Source of the DNA: Sorangium aterium | GTDB taxonomy: Bacteria; Myxococcota_A; Polyangia; Polyangiales; Polyangiaceae | Length of the DNA: 64,000 nucleotides | Direction: 5' to 3' | Assembly: GCF_028368935.1 (NCBI RefSeq) | Contig: NZ_JAQNDK010000002.1 | Location: 434,001-498,000 of the forward strand | Part shown: piece by piece, positions 57,401-64,000 of the stretch | How positions within the stretch are numbered: the stretch's first letter is position 1 | How the letters are laid out: each line of letters begins with the position of its first letter | Notes under the pieces: generated by a model | The model's input: only the letters and a program-made list of their open reading frames with translations | Databases searched by the model: none | What the model was told of the DNA's origin: nothing | Translations under genes and position numbers: made by a program

Positions 57401-57498
57401 GAGCGCGACCGCGGCTCCTCCGAGAGCAGCGCGTCGCAGCGGGTGCAACGCGGGTTGAACGGAGAGTTCTCCGCGCTGCACCCCGGGCAGATGATCAC
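54445..57498 (-). CDS. Ser/Thr protein kinase with zinc ribbon, TM helix and TPR repeats
   Basis: 1017 aa from a GTG at 57498; upstream codons of the open frame come from the hairpin repeat, so they are not coding. A zinc ribbon (C4-x2-C7, C18-x2-C21) is followed by a Ser/Thr kinase: GEGGMGVV (~102-109), K124, HRDFKPDN (D220) and DFGL (D238). A TM helix lies near ~385-405 (GLVAASGLALAGLLVFAFA). The outer part has about eight TPR_12-type repeats (LGPDHPDVAASLNNIGAV; AIREKALGPDH). Kinase inside, TPRs outside is a common myxobacterial design. The target is unknown; an FHA protein at 9.3-10.2 kb could read such signals (inference). Confidence 0.93.
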   Translation of the reverse strand: MIICPGCSAENSPFNPRCTRCDALLSEEPRSRSATTEEPPSSRSTSRDEHTSSSVTIDPLASTIVVPDGQASEPPVPPGADASLDLRPGTKLGRFEVLDRLGEGGMGVVVRARDHVLGRDVAIKVLRPEVLGRSGAATALARLVREAQAMARIKHPNVVTVHEVDASGGQVRVVMEHVDGRTLRAFCVEKRRPASEVVAAFLQAGKGLSQVHHAGLVHRDFKPDNVLVGADGRVRVTDFGLAGLAEGEAVSGPAEAGIEAALTRSGSFLGTPVYMAPEQHRREAADARADQYAFCVSLWEALAGERPFAGTTYDELRENVTLGRVREPPRGAEMPARIRRCLERGLSVDRDARYPDMDALLADLAKDPAAAWRRGLVAASGLALAGLLVFAFARQPADRLCKGGEARLAGVWDEATMAKVRAAFAGTGRPYAEDTYRRVEKALGERARAWVAMYADSCEATHVRGDQSAGLLDLRTLCLERRRQEMGALTALFAHGADAEVLDRSIEASLALPGLERCADAGALTAAVPPPADAAARARIDALRGRLAEARALDEAGKFGEALALMRPLADEARAADHAPIEAEALLMLGRAARDAHDAPAAEAALREALRAAARARDDALAAEAWPQLIYVIGYLEGRHADALALQLAAEGAVERTGGDTLASARLLGTLGSVLDEQGKYGEAAQHVERALAGLEKALGPNHPEVAATWSRLGTVLLHREKFDDAERAYTRALAIREETLGASHPSVALTLNSLGRLFNTQGKYRDALPRIERAISIQEKALGPDHPFLAASVNNLGNALVMLGETDAARRAHERVLAIREKALGPDHPDVAASLNNIGAVLEMQQRFAEATPYYERSLAIREKALGPDHASVASSLANLGSTLVAQKRYAEGLVRLERAAAIQEKAVGPSSHAVASLLTGIAGAHNDMGEPGKARPFAERALAIYAAKGEGVSPIEFADTRFHAARALWASARDRARAVELATQARDAYAAEEGEYAKRALTAAKEWLAAHGGAR

Positions 57499-57610
57499 GC
57501 TCTCGCCCAGGCTCACAGGACGCTGTGTAGCATGCCGCGTCGCGGCCTGCGGTCCCTGCGTCACCCTCTCCAGGGTGGTGGGGTACTTTGACTGAAGGCG
57601 CGGTCTTTTG

Positions 57611-57679
57611 AGCCGCCAAGGCGCCAAGGACGCCAAGAAAATATCAATAATCTTGGCGTCTCATGGCGCCTTGGCGGTT
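57611..57679. repeat. Long hairpin, repeat family A copy 3
   Basis: Left arm 57611-57638 and right arm 57651-57679 pair closely. It matches copy 2 in the same orientation, and the downstream ~30 bases (ggcggttcc, then cc/cgg-rich) are also similar. It sits upstream of the kinase gene start. Confidence 0.9.
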
Positions 57680-57710
57680 CCATCATCCCGGCGGGGCGGG
57701 GGAGAGGCGG

Positions 57711-58019
57711 CTACCAGCAGGTCGGCTGACCCTGACAGCAACCGGGCTCCCCGGGCTCGCAGGTCTGCTCGTCGCACTCCGCCATGCAGGCATCGCGCTC
57801 GGCGGCGCACGACTCGTAGTCTTCGCCCCACTGGACGCAGAGCATGAAGAACTTGGCGCACTGGCCCTTGCAGTTGAGCAACTCCTGGCTCGCCTCGCCC
57901 ACGTCGCCGCCCGGGGACGGCTCCTCGGCGACCTCGACCTGACAGCCGAACAGGGCGAAGCTCGCCAGCAGCGACGCGAGAAGGACGGACATGGATCGTT
58001 GGGTGACGCGAGTGAACAT
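57711..58019 (-). CDS. Small Cys-rich lipoprotein
   Basis: 102 aa with gaggag before the ATG. Signal peptide and lipobox (LASFALFGC, C26), a short acidic linker, then nine Cys in the mature part (NCKGQCAKFFMLC, SCAAERDACMAEC, CEPGEPGCCQGQPTCW). Extracellular disulfide-rich domain of unknown function; proteins of this style are common in myxobacteria. The next gene upstream, also small and exported, starts 355 bp away. Confidence 0.75.
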   Translation of the reverse strand: MFTRVTQRSMSVLLASLLASFALFGCQVEVAEEPSPGGDVGEASQELLNCKGQCAKFFMLCVQWGEDYESCAAERDACMAECDEQTCEPGEPGCCQGQPTCW

Positions 58020-58164
58020 GCGACTCTCCTCGATGGTGACCGGACAGGTGGAACAGCGATCTCGTTGAACTCGGCAGGAGCCCACGGCGAGCGGCCCTTG
58101 CTCTCTGCGAGCCACGTGCTCGCCAGAGGGCCGGCGCAGGCCGCGCGACGGCCCTTCGCGGCGG

Positions 58165-58374
58165 TCATTCGCAACGGCAGCGAGGCGGCGGCCCCAGGGT
58201 GCACACGAGCTTTTCACCGGGCAGGCAGATGGGCGCGGCCAGCGGCATCGGCTCGGCGTGGCTCTCGTCGGCGGCCTCGACCACCGCGCCTTCGCTCGAT
58301 CCGGGCATGGCGGGGTCGGCATCACCGGCGTGCGCGAGCGGCAGCAAGAACGCGGCGAAGAACAGGTGCTTCAT
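58165..58374 (-). CDS. Small exported Cys-containing protein
   Basis: 69 aa with aaggag before the ATG. Signal peptide (MKHLFFAAFLLPLAHA) followed by an acidic linker and a C-terminal Cys cluster (PICLPGEKLVCTLGPPPRCRC). No family recognised. Encoded on the same strand as the Cys-rich lipoprotein, with which it may be related in role only by looks. Confidence 0.6.
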   Translation of the reverse strand: MKHLFFAAFLLPLAHAGDADPAMPGSSEGAVVEAADESHAEPMPLAAPICLPGEKLVCTLGPPPRCRCE

Positions 58375-58711
58375 GGTCAACTCCTTCGGGTTGTTGGTCG
58401 TCTCCACGCCGGCGAGCCGCCCTCTGCGCGTCGACCCGCGCGCAACGTGCACGGCGCGGTGGTCGAAGCGGCGTTGAAGCGGCGTTGTCGGCGAGAAACG
58501 AAGCGTCCGGCGAAAGGTTTTGCAGACGCCATGCCACCGCGAGCGCGCCGGGCGTCTGCCGGCGAGGTCCCGCGTTTGCGCCGAAAACGAGGCCTATCCC
58601 TCCCCGGATCTCCGGCGCTGAGCACGCGGCTGGAGAGCGCCCTGTCTCTCTGGAGGAGACACCTGTTCCTCGCGGAGAGCAGCCCGCCGGCTCGGGGCGA
58701 ACAGCCGCGAC

Positions 58712-59047
58712 GTGAACACATCGAGCAGCAGCGGCGGTGGCACGACCACGCATGCCGCGATCGCGTGGGCCTCGAACTTCCGCGGACCGCTGCCGGTGAC
58801 GGGCGAGTCGTCACGACCGCAGTGGGAGTTTTTCGACTCCGCGCCGGGCGGGCTCTCCGTGACCTTCAGCGCCGCCGGTACGCCTTACGTCTACGGCAAG
58901 CAGTGCATCTCGGTCACCGCGGCTACCCCGCTCCGATCCTCACCGCCAAGGAGGAGTCCGTGGTCGAGGACGACGAGTGCTGGGGGCCGATGGTGTTACT
59001 CCTGCAAGAGCGTCGATAGCCCCTACTGCTCGACCGGGGTCCAGTAG
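58712..59047 (+). pseudogene. Possible frameshifted Cys-rich secreted protein
   Basis: Pieces in two frames look related: LSVTFSAAGTPYVYGKQCIS in one, PILTAKEESVVEDDECWG in another, then RWCYSCKSVDSPYCSTGVQ back in the first. A change at the G-run near 58982-58986 would join DDECWG to RWCYSC. This suggests a decayed extracellular gene, but it may be chance. The rest of the 58375-59071 gap holds nothing else that I can support. Confidence 0.35.
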
Positions 59048-59071
59048 CCGCGGGCGGTCATCGAGTCGCGT

Positions 59072-60559
59072 TCAGAACACGAACTTGAGGTGTCCGCCCA
59101 CGGTCGCGAGCACGAGCGAGTACTCCCCGTTGCCGAGGTCGTAATCCGAGCCGGTCACCGTGCGCGGCAGGATGCCCTGCACGCGGACGTCGCCCGAGAG
59201 CGACACGCGATCGCTGAGCTTCAAGACACCCCCGACGTCCCCGATCAGCCGGTGGTTGTCGGGCGAGGCCACGTCGATCGTGCTGTCCGGCGAGGCCGCC
59301 GACTGGTACCCGACCGACGCCGTCGCCAGAAACGCCTCGCTCAGCTTGTACTTGGCGCCGATCTCCGCCCACACCGTGTCGTTCCACCTGCGCGGCAGCG
59401 TCACGGTGACACGATCGGTGATACCGAGCTTCGGCTGGGCGAGATCCGGAGACGAGGCCTCGACGACGAACGCCTCGATGTCCGAATAGAGCACGTACGA
59501 GAGGAGCCCATCGAGGCTGAGTTTGTCGTTCACCCGGTAGCCGACGCCGACGGTGAGCCGCTTGGGGAGCGTGAACGAGAGCTCCGCGTCGCCCTCGACA
59601 AGCGGCTTGTAACGCAGGCCCTGCTCGGCGAGGTCCTGCGTGAAGAACGGGTGGTTCATGTCGATGGCGAACTTGCCCTTGTACCGCATCGCGGCGCTGT
59701 GCTGGTACGTGAGGCCGAAGCGGAGATCCTTGTTGGGATTGAAGGCGAGCCCGAGGTGGAACGAGGCGCCGTGCGACAGGGCCTCCTTGATCGAGATGGA
59801 GCGCGCCAGGACGTCGAGCTCGCGCAGCTCGGACGGCGTGCTCGGGCCGAAGTCGTTGTCCTGCTTGAGGTAGTCGAGGCCGTCGTGGAACTCCTTGAGG
59901 CTCCCGAAGTCCTGCACCTTCGAGAGCTCGGCCAGGCCGCTGACATAGGACACGCCGGCGCCGAGCGAGACCTGGTCGGTCAGCTTGAGCCCCGCGGCCG
60001 CCGTGAGCGACGTCGACACGATGAACGCCTGCCGCAGCTGCCAGCGCTGCGCGCCGTCCGGGAAGCTGAGCGCCGCGGCATAGGGGACATACAGGCCGAC
60101 GCCCACCGTGAGGCGGTTCGGCAGGACCGGGATCGCCAGGAAGGCGTTGCCCGTCGGCGCGATCGGCGTCGTCGACACCTCCTCGGCGCGGCCGCGCTTG
60201 CTCGCGTCGACGTTCGCCGGATCGAGCGGGAGCTTGAACTGGAGGGTGTCCGGCGTCTGGTACGTGCCGCGCCGCTCGCGCTGGTAGGTGGCATGGCCGA
60301 CGATGAGGCCCGCGCCCAGGACGAGCTCCGGCCGCTGGACCCCCGCGAGCTCGGCCGGGTTCCAGTAGACGGCCGCGGCGTCGGACGTCGTGGGGCCCGA
60401 GAGGCCGCTCGTCACCCAGGGCGCGTCGATGCCCGAGGCGTGCGCATCCCGCGCCGTCAGGCAGGCGAGGCCTGTCGCGAGCGAGAGCGCGGCGAGTTCA
60501 CGTCGTGTTCGTTGACGCGCACGGGCGCGGGGCCGCGAGGGCGGCAGAGCTCCTTGCAT
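59072..60559 (-). CDS. FadL/OmpP1-type outer membrane protein
   Basis: 495 aa from the ATG of MQGALPPSRP. Signal peptide (~20-42, ending AHASG) and the FadL-type start SGIDAPWVTSGLSGPTTSDA, AAVYWNPAELAG, then 14-strand-like barrel segments (NRLTVGVGLYVPYAAAL, DLRFGLTYQHSAAMRYKG, LTVGVGYRVNDKLSLDGLLS). The end LVLATVGGHLKFVF has a C-terminal Phe. FadL proteins take up hydrophobic compounds across the outer membrane. It is 29 bp downstream of the two-lipoprotein cluster, so it is probably in the same operon. Confidence 0.88.
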   Translation of the reverse strand: MQGALPPSRPRARARQRTRRELAALSLATGLACLTARDAHASGIDAPWVTSGLSGPTTSDAAAVYWNPAELAGVQRPELVLGAGLIVGHATYQRERRGTYQTPDTLQFKLPLDPANVDASKRGRAEEVSTTPIAPTGNAFLAIPVLPNRLTVGVGLYVPYAAALSFPDGAQRWQLRQAFIVSTSLTAAAGLKLTDQVSLGAGVSYVSGLAELSKVQDFGSLKEFHDGLDYLKQDNDFGPSTPSELRELDVLARSISIKEALSHGASFHLGLAFNPNKDLRFGLTYQHSAAMRYKGKFAIDMNHPFFTQDLAEQGLRYKPLVEGDAELSFTLPKRLTVGVGYRVNDKLSLDGLLSYVLYSDIEAFVVEASSPDLAQPKLGITDRVTVTLPRRWNDTVWAEIGAKYKLSEAFLATASVGYQSAASPDSTIDVASPDNHRLIGDVGGVLKLSDRVSLSGDVRVQGILPRTVTGSDYDLGNGEYSLVLATVGGHLKFVF

Positions 60560-60588
60560 GAGACGGGTCCTCACGGTGGGGGGGCCGA

Positions 60589-62415
60589 TCACTGGATCCG
60601 GGTGAGGGTGAGCGAGAGGCGATGGGGGCTCGGCTTGTCGCCGACCTCGATCTCGTAGCGGTGCCCCTCGTCGTCCGCGAAGTACAGCGTATCTCCTGCC
60701 TTGACCTCCACCTTCTCGTGGAGCGCGTCGCCGTCGATCTCCTCGGTCGTCGACACCTTCTTCTCGAGCGCGGGGTCGGAGAAGAAGCCAGGGCTCTCGT
60801 AGGCATAGTCGCGCACGCGCACGCCGTCCGCGTCCTTGCGGATGTCGTCGGGCGCGACGAAGTAGAGGTAATCCCGCTGGCCGGCGACGCCGCTCTCGGT
60901 GCTCGGCTGATAGAGATAGAAGTCCGCGTCGCCGGCGGCGTTGTCGTTGAGCTCGAGCGCCATGTCCTTGAGGACCGCCGGATCGCTCGCGAGGTTCTTC
61001 TTGATGCTCGCGACGAGATCCTCGGTCTTCACGCCGACCGGCACGTCGCGCAGGGTCACCTCGAGGTCGGCCTCCCCCTCGGCGAGGCCGCCGTCGTGGA
61101 GCCGCGCCTGGGCGACGTCCAGGAGGATGTCCCAGAAGTAGGACGGCGCCGGAGGCGGGTCTTCCAGGACGACGCTCTGGTCGACGCTGATCTCGGTCCA
61201 TCCGCTCTCGTCGATGCAGACCTTCACGGCCTCGAAGTCGCTCATCGAGGTGCCCGCGGGCCCGTAGCTCGAGCAGTGATCCTTGATCTTGGCGGCCCTG
61301 AGCTCACCCGCGCGGGCGAGGATGTGCTCGAACTCCCAGAGCGGCTGTTCCCACACGGGCGAATTGCCGCGCGGCGCGGGCTCCCGGCTCGTGCCGCCCG
61401 GCAGGAGCATCGCGCTCTCGGGGATGGCCAGCGTCAGCTCGCCGATGCTCAGGTTCCTGGCGAGGTTGTCCAGAACGAGCCAGTCGTCCTGGCTGAAGTC
61501 GAACAGGGTGTCGATCTGGCCGGGCGTGCTGTTGACGCTCGCGACATCGGCCATCGTGGCGTCGACCCCCTTGTACGGCAGGGCGTTGACGTCGACGCGG
61601 ACCGTCATCGTGAAGTCGTCGAGGGCCGCCTTCACCCCCGAAGCGGCCTTGATGAAGCCGGGGTGCTTCGCGCCGTCCGGGTCGCCCGGATCGAGCGGCG
61701 TCGGGCCGAACTGCGCGGCGAGGCCGGCAAAGTCCGTGACGACGTCGTAGAGCGTGACGGGGATGGAGTGCGGCGCGACGGGGTAGACGCCGTCCGGGTG
61801 CTCGTCGTCGACCGGCCCTCTCCGGTGCTGGGTGTTCGGGTGAGTGCTGACGAGGTTCTCCAGGACGGCCTGCGAGGTGATCTGGACGGGGATGAGCCGC
61901 TCGTTGCCAGCCGCGCCCGTGAGGTCCGAGAGGATCTTCGACGTCGAGAGCCCGACGGCGTTGCCGACCCCGAGCAGGCCCTCGAGGCTCGTGCCGCTGA
62001 GGTCGGCGTTCTCCGGCGTCATGTTCAGGAGCCCGACGAGGTTCCGCGACGCGGGCGAGAGCGCCGCAACCTCCGCGGGGGGCATGTACATGACCTTGAG
62101 CAGCGCGTTCTCGATGAGCGTCGAGATGTCGAGATCGAGCAGCCATATCCCTTCGAGGGTGGGCCGCGGGATGGCCTTGAGCTCGTCGAGCGTGAGCGTC
62201 TTGGCGAAGCGCCTCGCGTCGAACCGCAGGAACTCGAGCGTGAGCGTGCGGCTCTCGCGCACGCCGAGCGCCGGCGGGGGCGGCGGCTGCTCCACCGTGA
62301 CGGCCTCGACGCAGCCGGGCAGCGCAAAGGAGAGCGCGGCGGCGAGCAGGGGGCCGAGCCGGGAGAGCCGGCGGACGGCGGGGGCGGCGGGGCGGGTGCA
62401 GTCTCGCGCTTCCAT
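60589..62415 (-). CDS. Lipoprotein, paralogue of the next upstream gene
   Basis: 608 aa, lipobox ALPGC (C35). The mature part has no known catalytic motif. It is paralogous to the following gene: both have a LVxLLxMTPxNA segment, a WxxLLxDVAQ segment and the end DYLYFVAPDDIR, YAYESPGFFSDP, DTLYFADDEGHRYE. The repeated regions suggest a conserved extracellular beta-rich fold. ATG is 2 bp after the upstream stop. The role is probably linked to the FadL-type protein encoded next (inference). Confidence 0.75.
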   Translation of the reverse strand: MEARDCTRPAAPAVRRLSRLGPLLAAALSFALPGCVEAVTVEQPPPPPALGVRESRTLTLEFLRFDARRFAKTLTLDELKAIPRPTLEGIWLLDLDISTLIENALLKVMYMPPAEVAALSPASRNLVGLLNMTPENADLSGTSLEGLLGVGNAVGLSTSKILSDLTGAAGNERLIPVQITSQAVLENLVSTHPNTQHRRGPVDDEHPDGVYPVAPHSIPVTLYDVVTDFAGLAAQFGPTPLDPGDPDGAKHPGFIKAASGVKAALDDFTMTVRVDVNALPYKGVDATMADVASVNSTPGQIDTLFDFSQDDWLVLDNLARNLSIGELTLAIPESAMLLPGGTSREPAPRGNSPVWEQPLWEFEHILARAGELRAAKIKDHCSSYGPAGTSMSDFEAVKVCIDESGWTEISVDQSVVLEDPPPAPSYFWDILLDVAQARLHDGGLAEGEADLEVTLRDVPVGVKTEDLVASIKKNLASDPAVLKDMALELNDNAAGDADFYLYQPSTESGVAGQRDYLYFVAPDDIRKDADGVRVRDYAYESPGFFSDPALEKKVSTTEEIDGDALHEKVEVKAGDTLYFADDEGHRYEIEVGDKPSPHRLSLTLTRIQ

Positions 62416-62417
62416 GA

Positions 62418-64000
62418 TCAGAGCTTCTCCACGTCGGCGGTGATCTCCACCGGATCGTCGCTCTCGGGCACGTAGAAGCGGACCTCGTAGACGGCGCCCT
62501 CGTCGTCCTTCATGTACAGCGTGGTCTCGCCCGGCGGCAGCCTGTATTTCTCGTGCGTCGTGTCGTCGACGCCGTCGAGCTCCTTGCTGGAGACCTTGCT
62601 CGCCTCGCTGAGGTCCGGGCTCGTGAAGAAGCCGGGACGTTCGTAGGTGTAGGCGCGAGGGGCCTCCGAGCTTTGATCCGAAGGCCGGAGGTCGTCCTCG
62701 GCGACGAAGAACAAGGTGGGCGCGCCGTCGGGCGCGCCGCGGCCGTAGAAGAAGTCGAGCCCGTCGTTGTTGACCCAGTAACGGCCCAGGATGATGTCCG
62801 CGATCTGCTTGGCCTGGCTCTGCAGGGTCGGGCGGAGGTCGGCCACGATCTCGTCGGCGGTAAGGCCGATGCCGACGTTGTGGAGCGCGAAGACCGGCTG
62901 GGCGGCGCCTTCCGGGATCTCGGGGCTGCCGTCGCCGGTCGGGTCGTGGATGGCGACCTGCGCTACATCGGCGAGCAGCTCCCAGAAGAACTGCGGACCT
63001 GGTACCTCGGGCGGTGGATCGGGCGGAAATGAGATGTTGCCGAGGAAGACAGACCAGCCGGGCGGATTGCCTCCCTGGCCGATGTTCACGCCGAGCCGGC
63101 ACGTCCCGCCGGCCCTCCAGTAACACCCCGAATAAGGGACGCGATCGCGGTGCGTGAGGTAACCCGCCGTGCCGACGATCGACTCGAGCAGGTAGGGAGG
63201 GACGGACCAAATATGATCGGTGCCGACGGGGGTATCCGGGGAGTTGGTCTTGCAGTCCGGGTTCATGTCGCCGTCGCAAGGCGGCACTGCGGACGGGAAC
63301 TCGCGGAGCGAGATCCGCAAGTCCACAATCGGTGCCGGTGCGATGCCGTTGATCTGGAGCTTGTCGGGATCATTGAAGTCGAACTGCAGCGGCGCGTCGC
63401 CGTCGCGCAGGAACATGTCGCCGCCCCCCTTCGAGAGGTCGACCCCGGCGACCCTGCGCAAACCCGACTCGGCGACGACACGCATCTGGAAATCGGGTAG
63501 GAGGACATCGCTCCTGGTGGTGAATTCCTCGTCATCGGGGACGAGCACGCCAGGGTGGTCTCCGGACGGGCCGAGCTTCTGGGAGAGCGGCTGAAGATCG
63601 AACAGGGCTTCGTAGAGGGTGACAGGCATCCTTACGCCGTCCGCCGCGGGGATGGCAGGGTGCGTGCCGAGCAGCTGCCGCTGGAGAGCGCTGATGAGCT
63701 TGTCCATCGGCACGAGCGGCGCCGTCCGGTTGCGCGCGGTCGAGGGGGGCGGCTCGACGCTCAGATCGACATTGACGGTGTCGGCGAGGACATCGGCGAA
63801 GTCGAACACGAAGGAGCCGGGGTTCTCCTCGAAGAAATTCCTCAGATCCTCGAGCCGCGTCCCCGTCACAACGGCGTTGGCGGGCGTCATGCTGAGCAGC
63901 CGGACGAGCGCGAACTCCGGGGAGGTCCGCCACTCTGGCCCGAAGCTGCGGCCGAGCTCGGTGAGCGAGCAGTTGTGGCCGGGATCCGCGCTGTTGTTCC
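62418..64000 (-). CDS. Paralogous lipoprotein-like protein (partial, runs off the window)
   Basis: The frame is open up to base 64000, and the residues just inside the edge (PGHNCSLTELGRSF, PEFALVRLLSMTPANA) already match the middle of the neighbouring paralogue, so the true start is outside. 527 codons are visible, ending in EITADVEKL. Shared C-terminal features: TLFFVAEDDLRPSD, YTYERPGFFTSP, THEKYRLPPGETTLYM. The signal peptide cannot be seen. First gene of the probable three-gene operon with the other lipoprotein and FadL-like protein. Confidence 0.75.
   Translation of the reverse strand, partial: NNSADPGHNCSLTELGRSFGPEWRTSPEFALVRLLSMTPANAVVTGTRLEDLRNFFEENPGSFVFDFADVLADTVNVDLSVEPPPSTARNRTAPLVPMDKLISALQRQLLGTHPAIPAADGVRMPVTLYEALFDLQPLSQKLGPSGDHPGVLVPDDEEFTTRSDVLLPDFQMRVVAESGLRRVAGVDLSKGGGDMFLRDGDAPLQFDFNDPDKLQINGIAPAPIVDLRISLREFPSAVPPCDGDMNPDCKTNSPDTPVGTDHIWSVPPYLLESIVGTAGYLTHRDRVPYSGCYWRAGGTCRLGVNIGQGGNPPGWSVFLGNISFPPDPPPEVPGPQFFWELLADVAQVAIHDPTGDGSPEIPEGAAQPVFALHNVGIGLTADEIVADLRPTLQSQAKQIADIILGRYWVNNDGLDFFYGRGAPDGAPTLFFVAEDDLRPSDQSSEAPRAYTYERPGFFTSPDLSEASKVSSKELDGVDDTTHEKYRLPPGETTLYMKDDEGAVYEVRFYVPESDDPVEITADVEKL

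Noticed and set aside
57499-57636. Longer N-terminus of the kinase beginning MASLAPWRLK
   Set aside because: The codons lie in the hairpin repeat, and the zinc ribbon starts right after the GTG at 57498.

Overview
The window reads as chromosomal DNA of a very GC-rich, large-genome myxobacterium, most likely of the Sorangium/Polyangium type. This is inferred from G/C-dominated codon use, many secreted lipoproteins, a kinase fused to TPR repeats, a GAF-sigma54 activator, an FHA-GGDEF protein and dispersed hairpin repeats. No rRNA, tRNA or CRISPR array was recognised. Family names come from reading motifs by eye; no database search was run.

Layout. 0-3.8 kb: end of an OmpR-type regulator, a degenerate LytM protein, a HEAT protein, a methyltransferase, a BFD-type ferredoxin and QueD. 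3.8-10.2 kb (all minus strand): FHA-GGDEF, class III aminotransferase, LuxE-like acyl-protein synthetase, LuxC-like acyl-CoA reductase and a GAF protein with a dead PtsI-like module. The middle three could convert an acid through an aldehyde to an amine. 10.2-11.4 kb: gene-free, with tandem repeats. 11.4-24.8 kb: housekeeping and metabolism (class II amidotransferase, HemE, M20 hydrolase, ApbE, enoyl-CoA hydratase, M1 aminopeptidase with HEAT repeats, homocysteine methyltransferase/MTHFR fusion, envelope proteins). 24.8-38.1 kb: FG-GAP lipoprotein, class V PLP enzyme, YgiQ radical SAM protein, ECF-like sigma factor, beta-helix protein, FtsX/ABC pair and a MazEF-type pair.

38.1-45.5 kb is a worn region: remains of a GH10/CBM xylanase, a serine recombinase tail with a frameshift, a frameshifted HTH gene, an AT-rich patch and a second nuclease-like gene, mixed with an intact histidine kinase, a flavin monooxygenase and a cysteine-peptidase-like protein. 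Directly after it, 45.6-52.1 kb holds the most interesting locus: six tightly packed plus-strand genes encoding an excisionase-like HTH protein, a metallophosphoesterase with a C-terminal helical tail, a helical protein, two P-loop GTPase-like proteins and a protein beginning with a GAP1-type HGYRDGHRLL motif. I read it as a GTPase-centred conflict (defence) system with the phosphoesterase as probable effector.

52.7-64 kb: a sigma54 activator, a large Ser/Thr kinase with TPRs flanked by two directly repeated long hairpins, two small Cys-containing secreted proteins, a decayed gene, and an operon of two paralogous lipoproteins with a FadL-type outer membrane protein. The first lipoprotein gene runs off the window.
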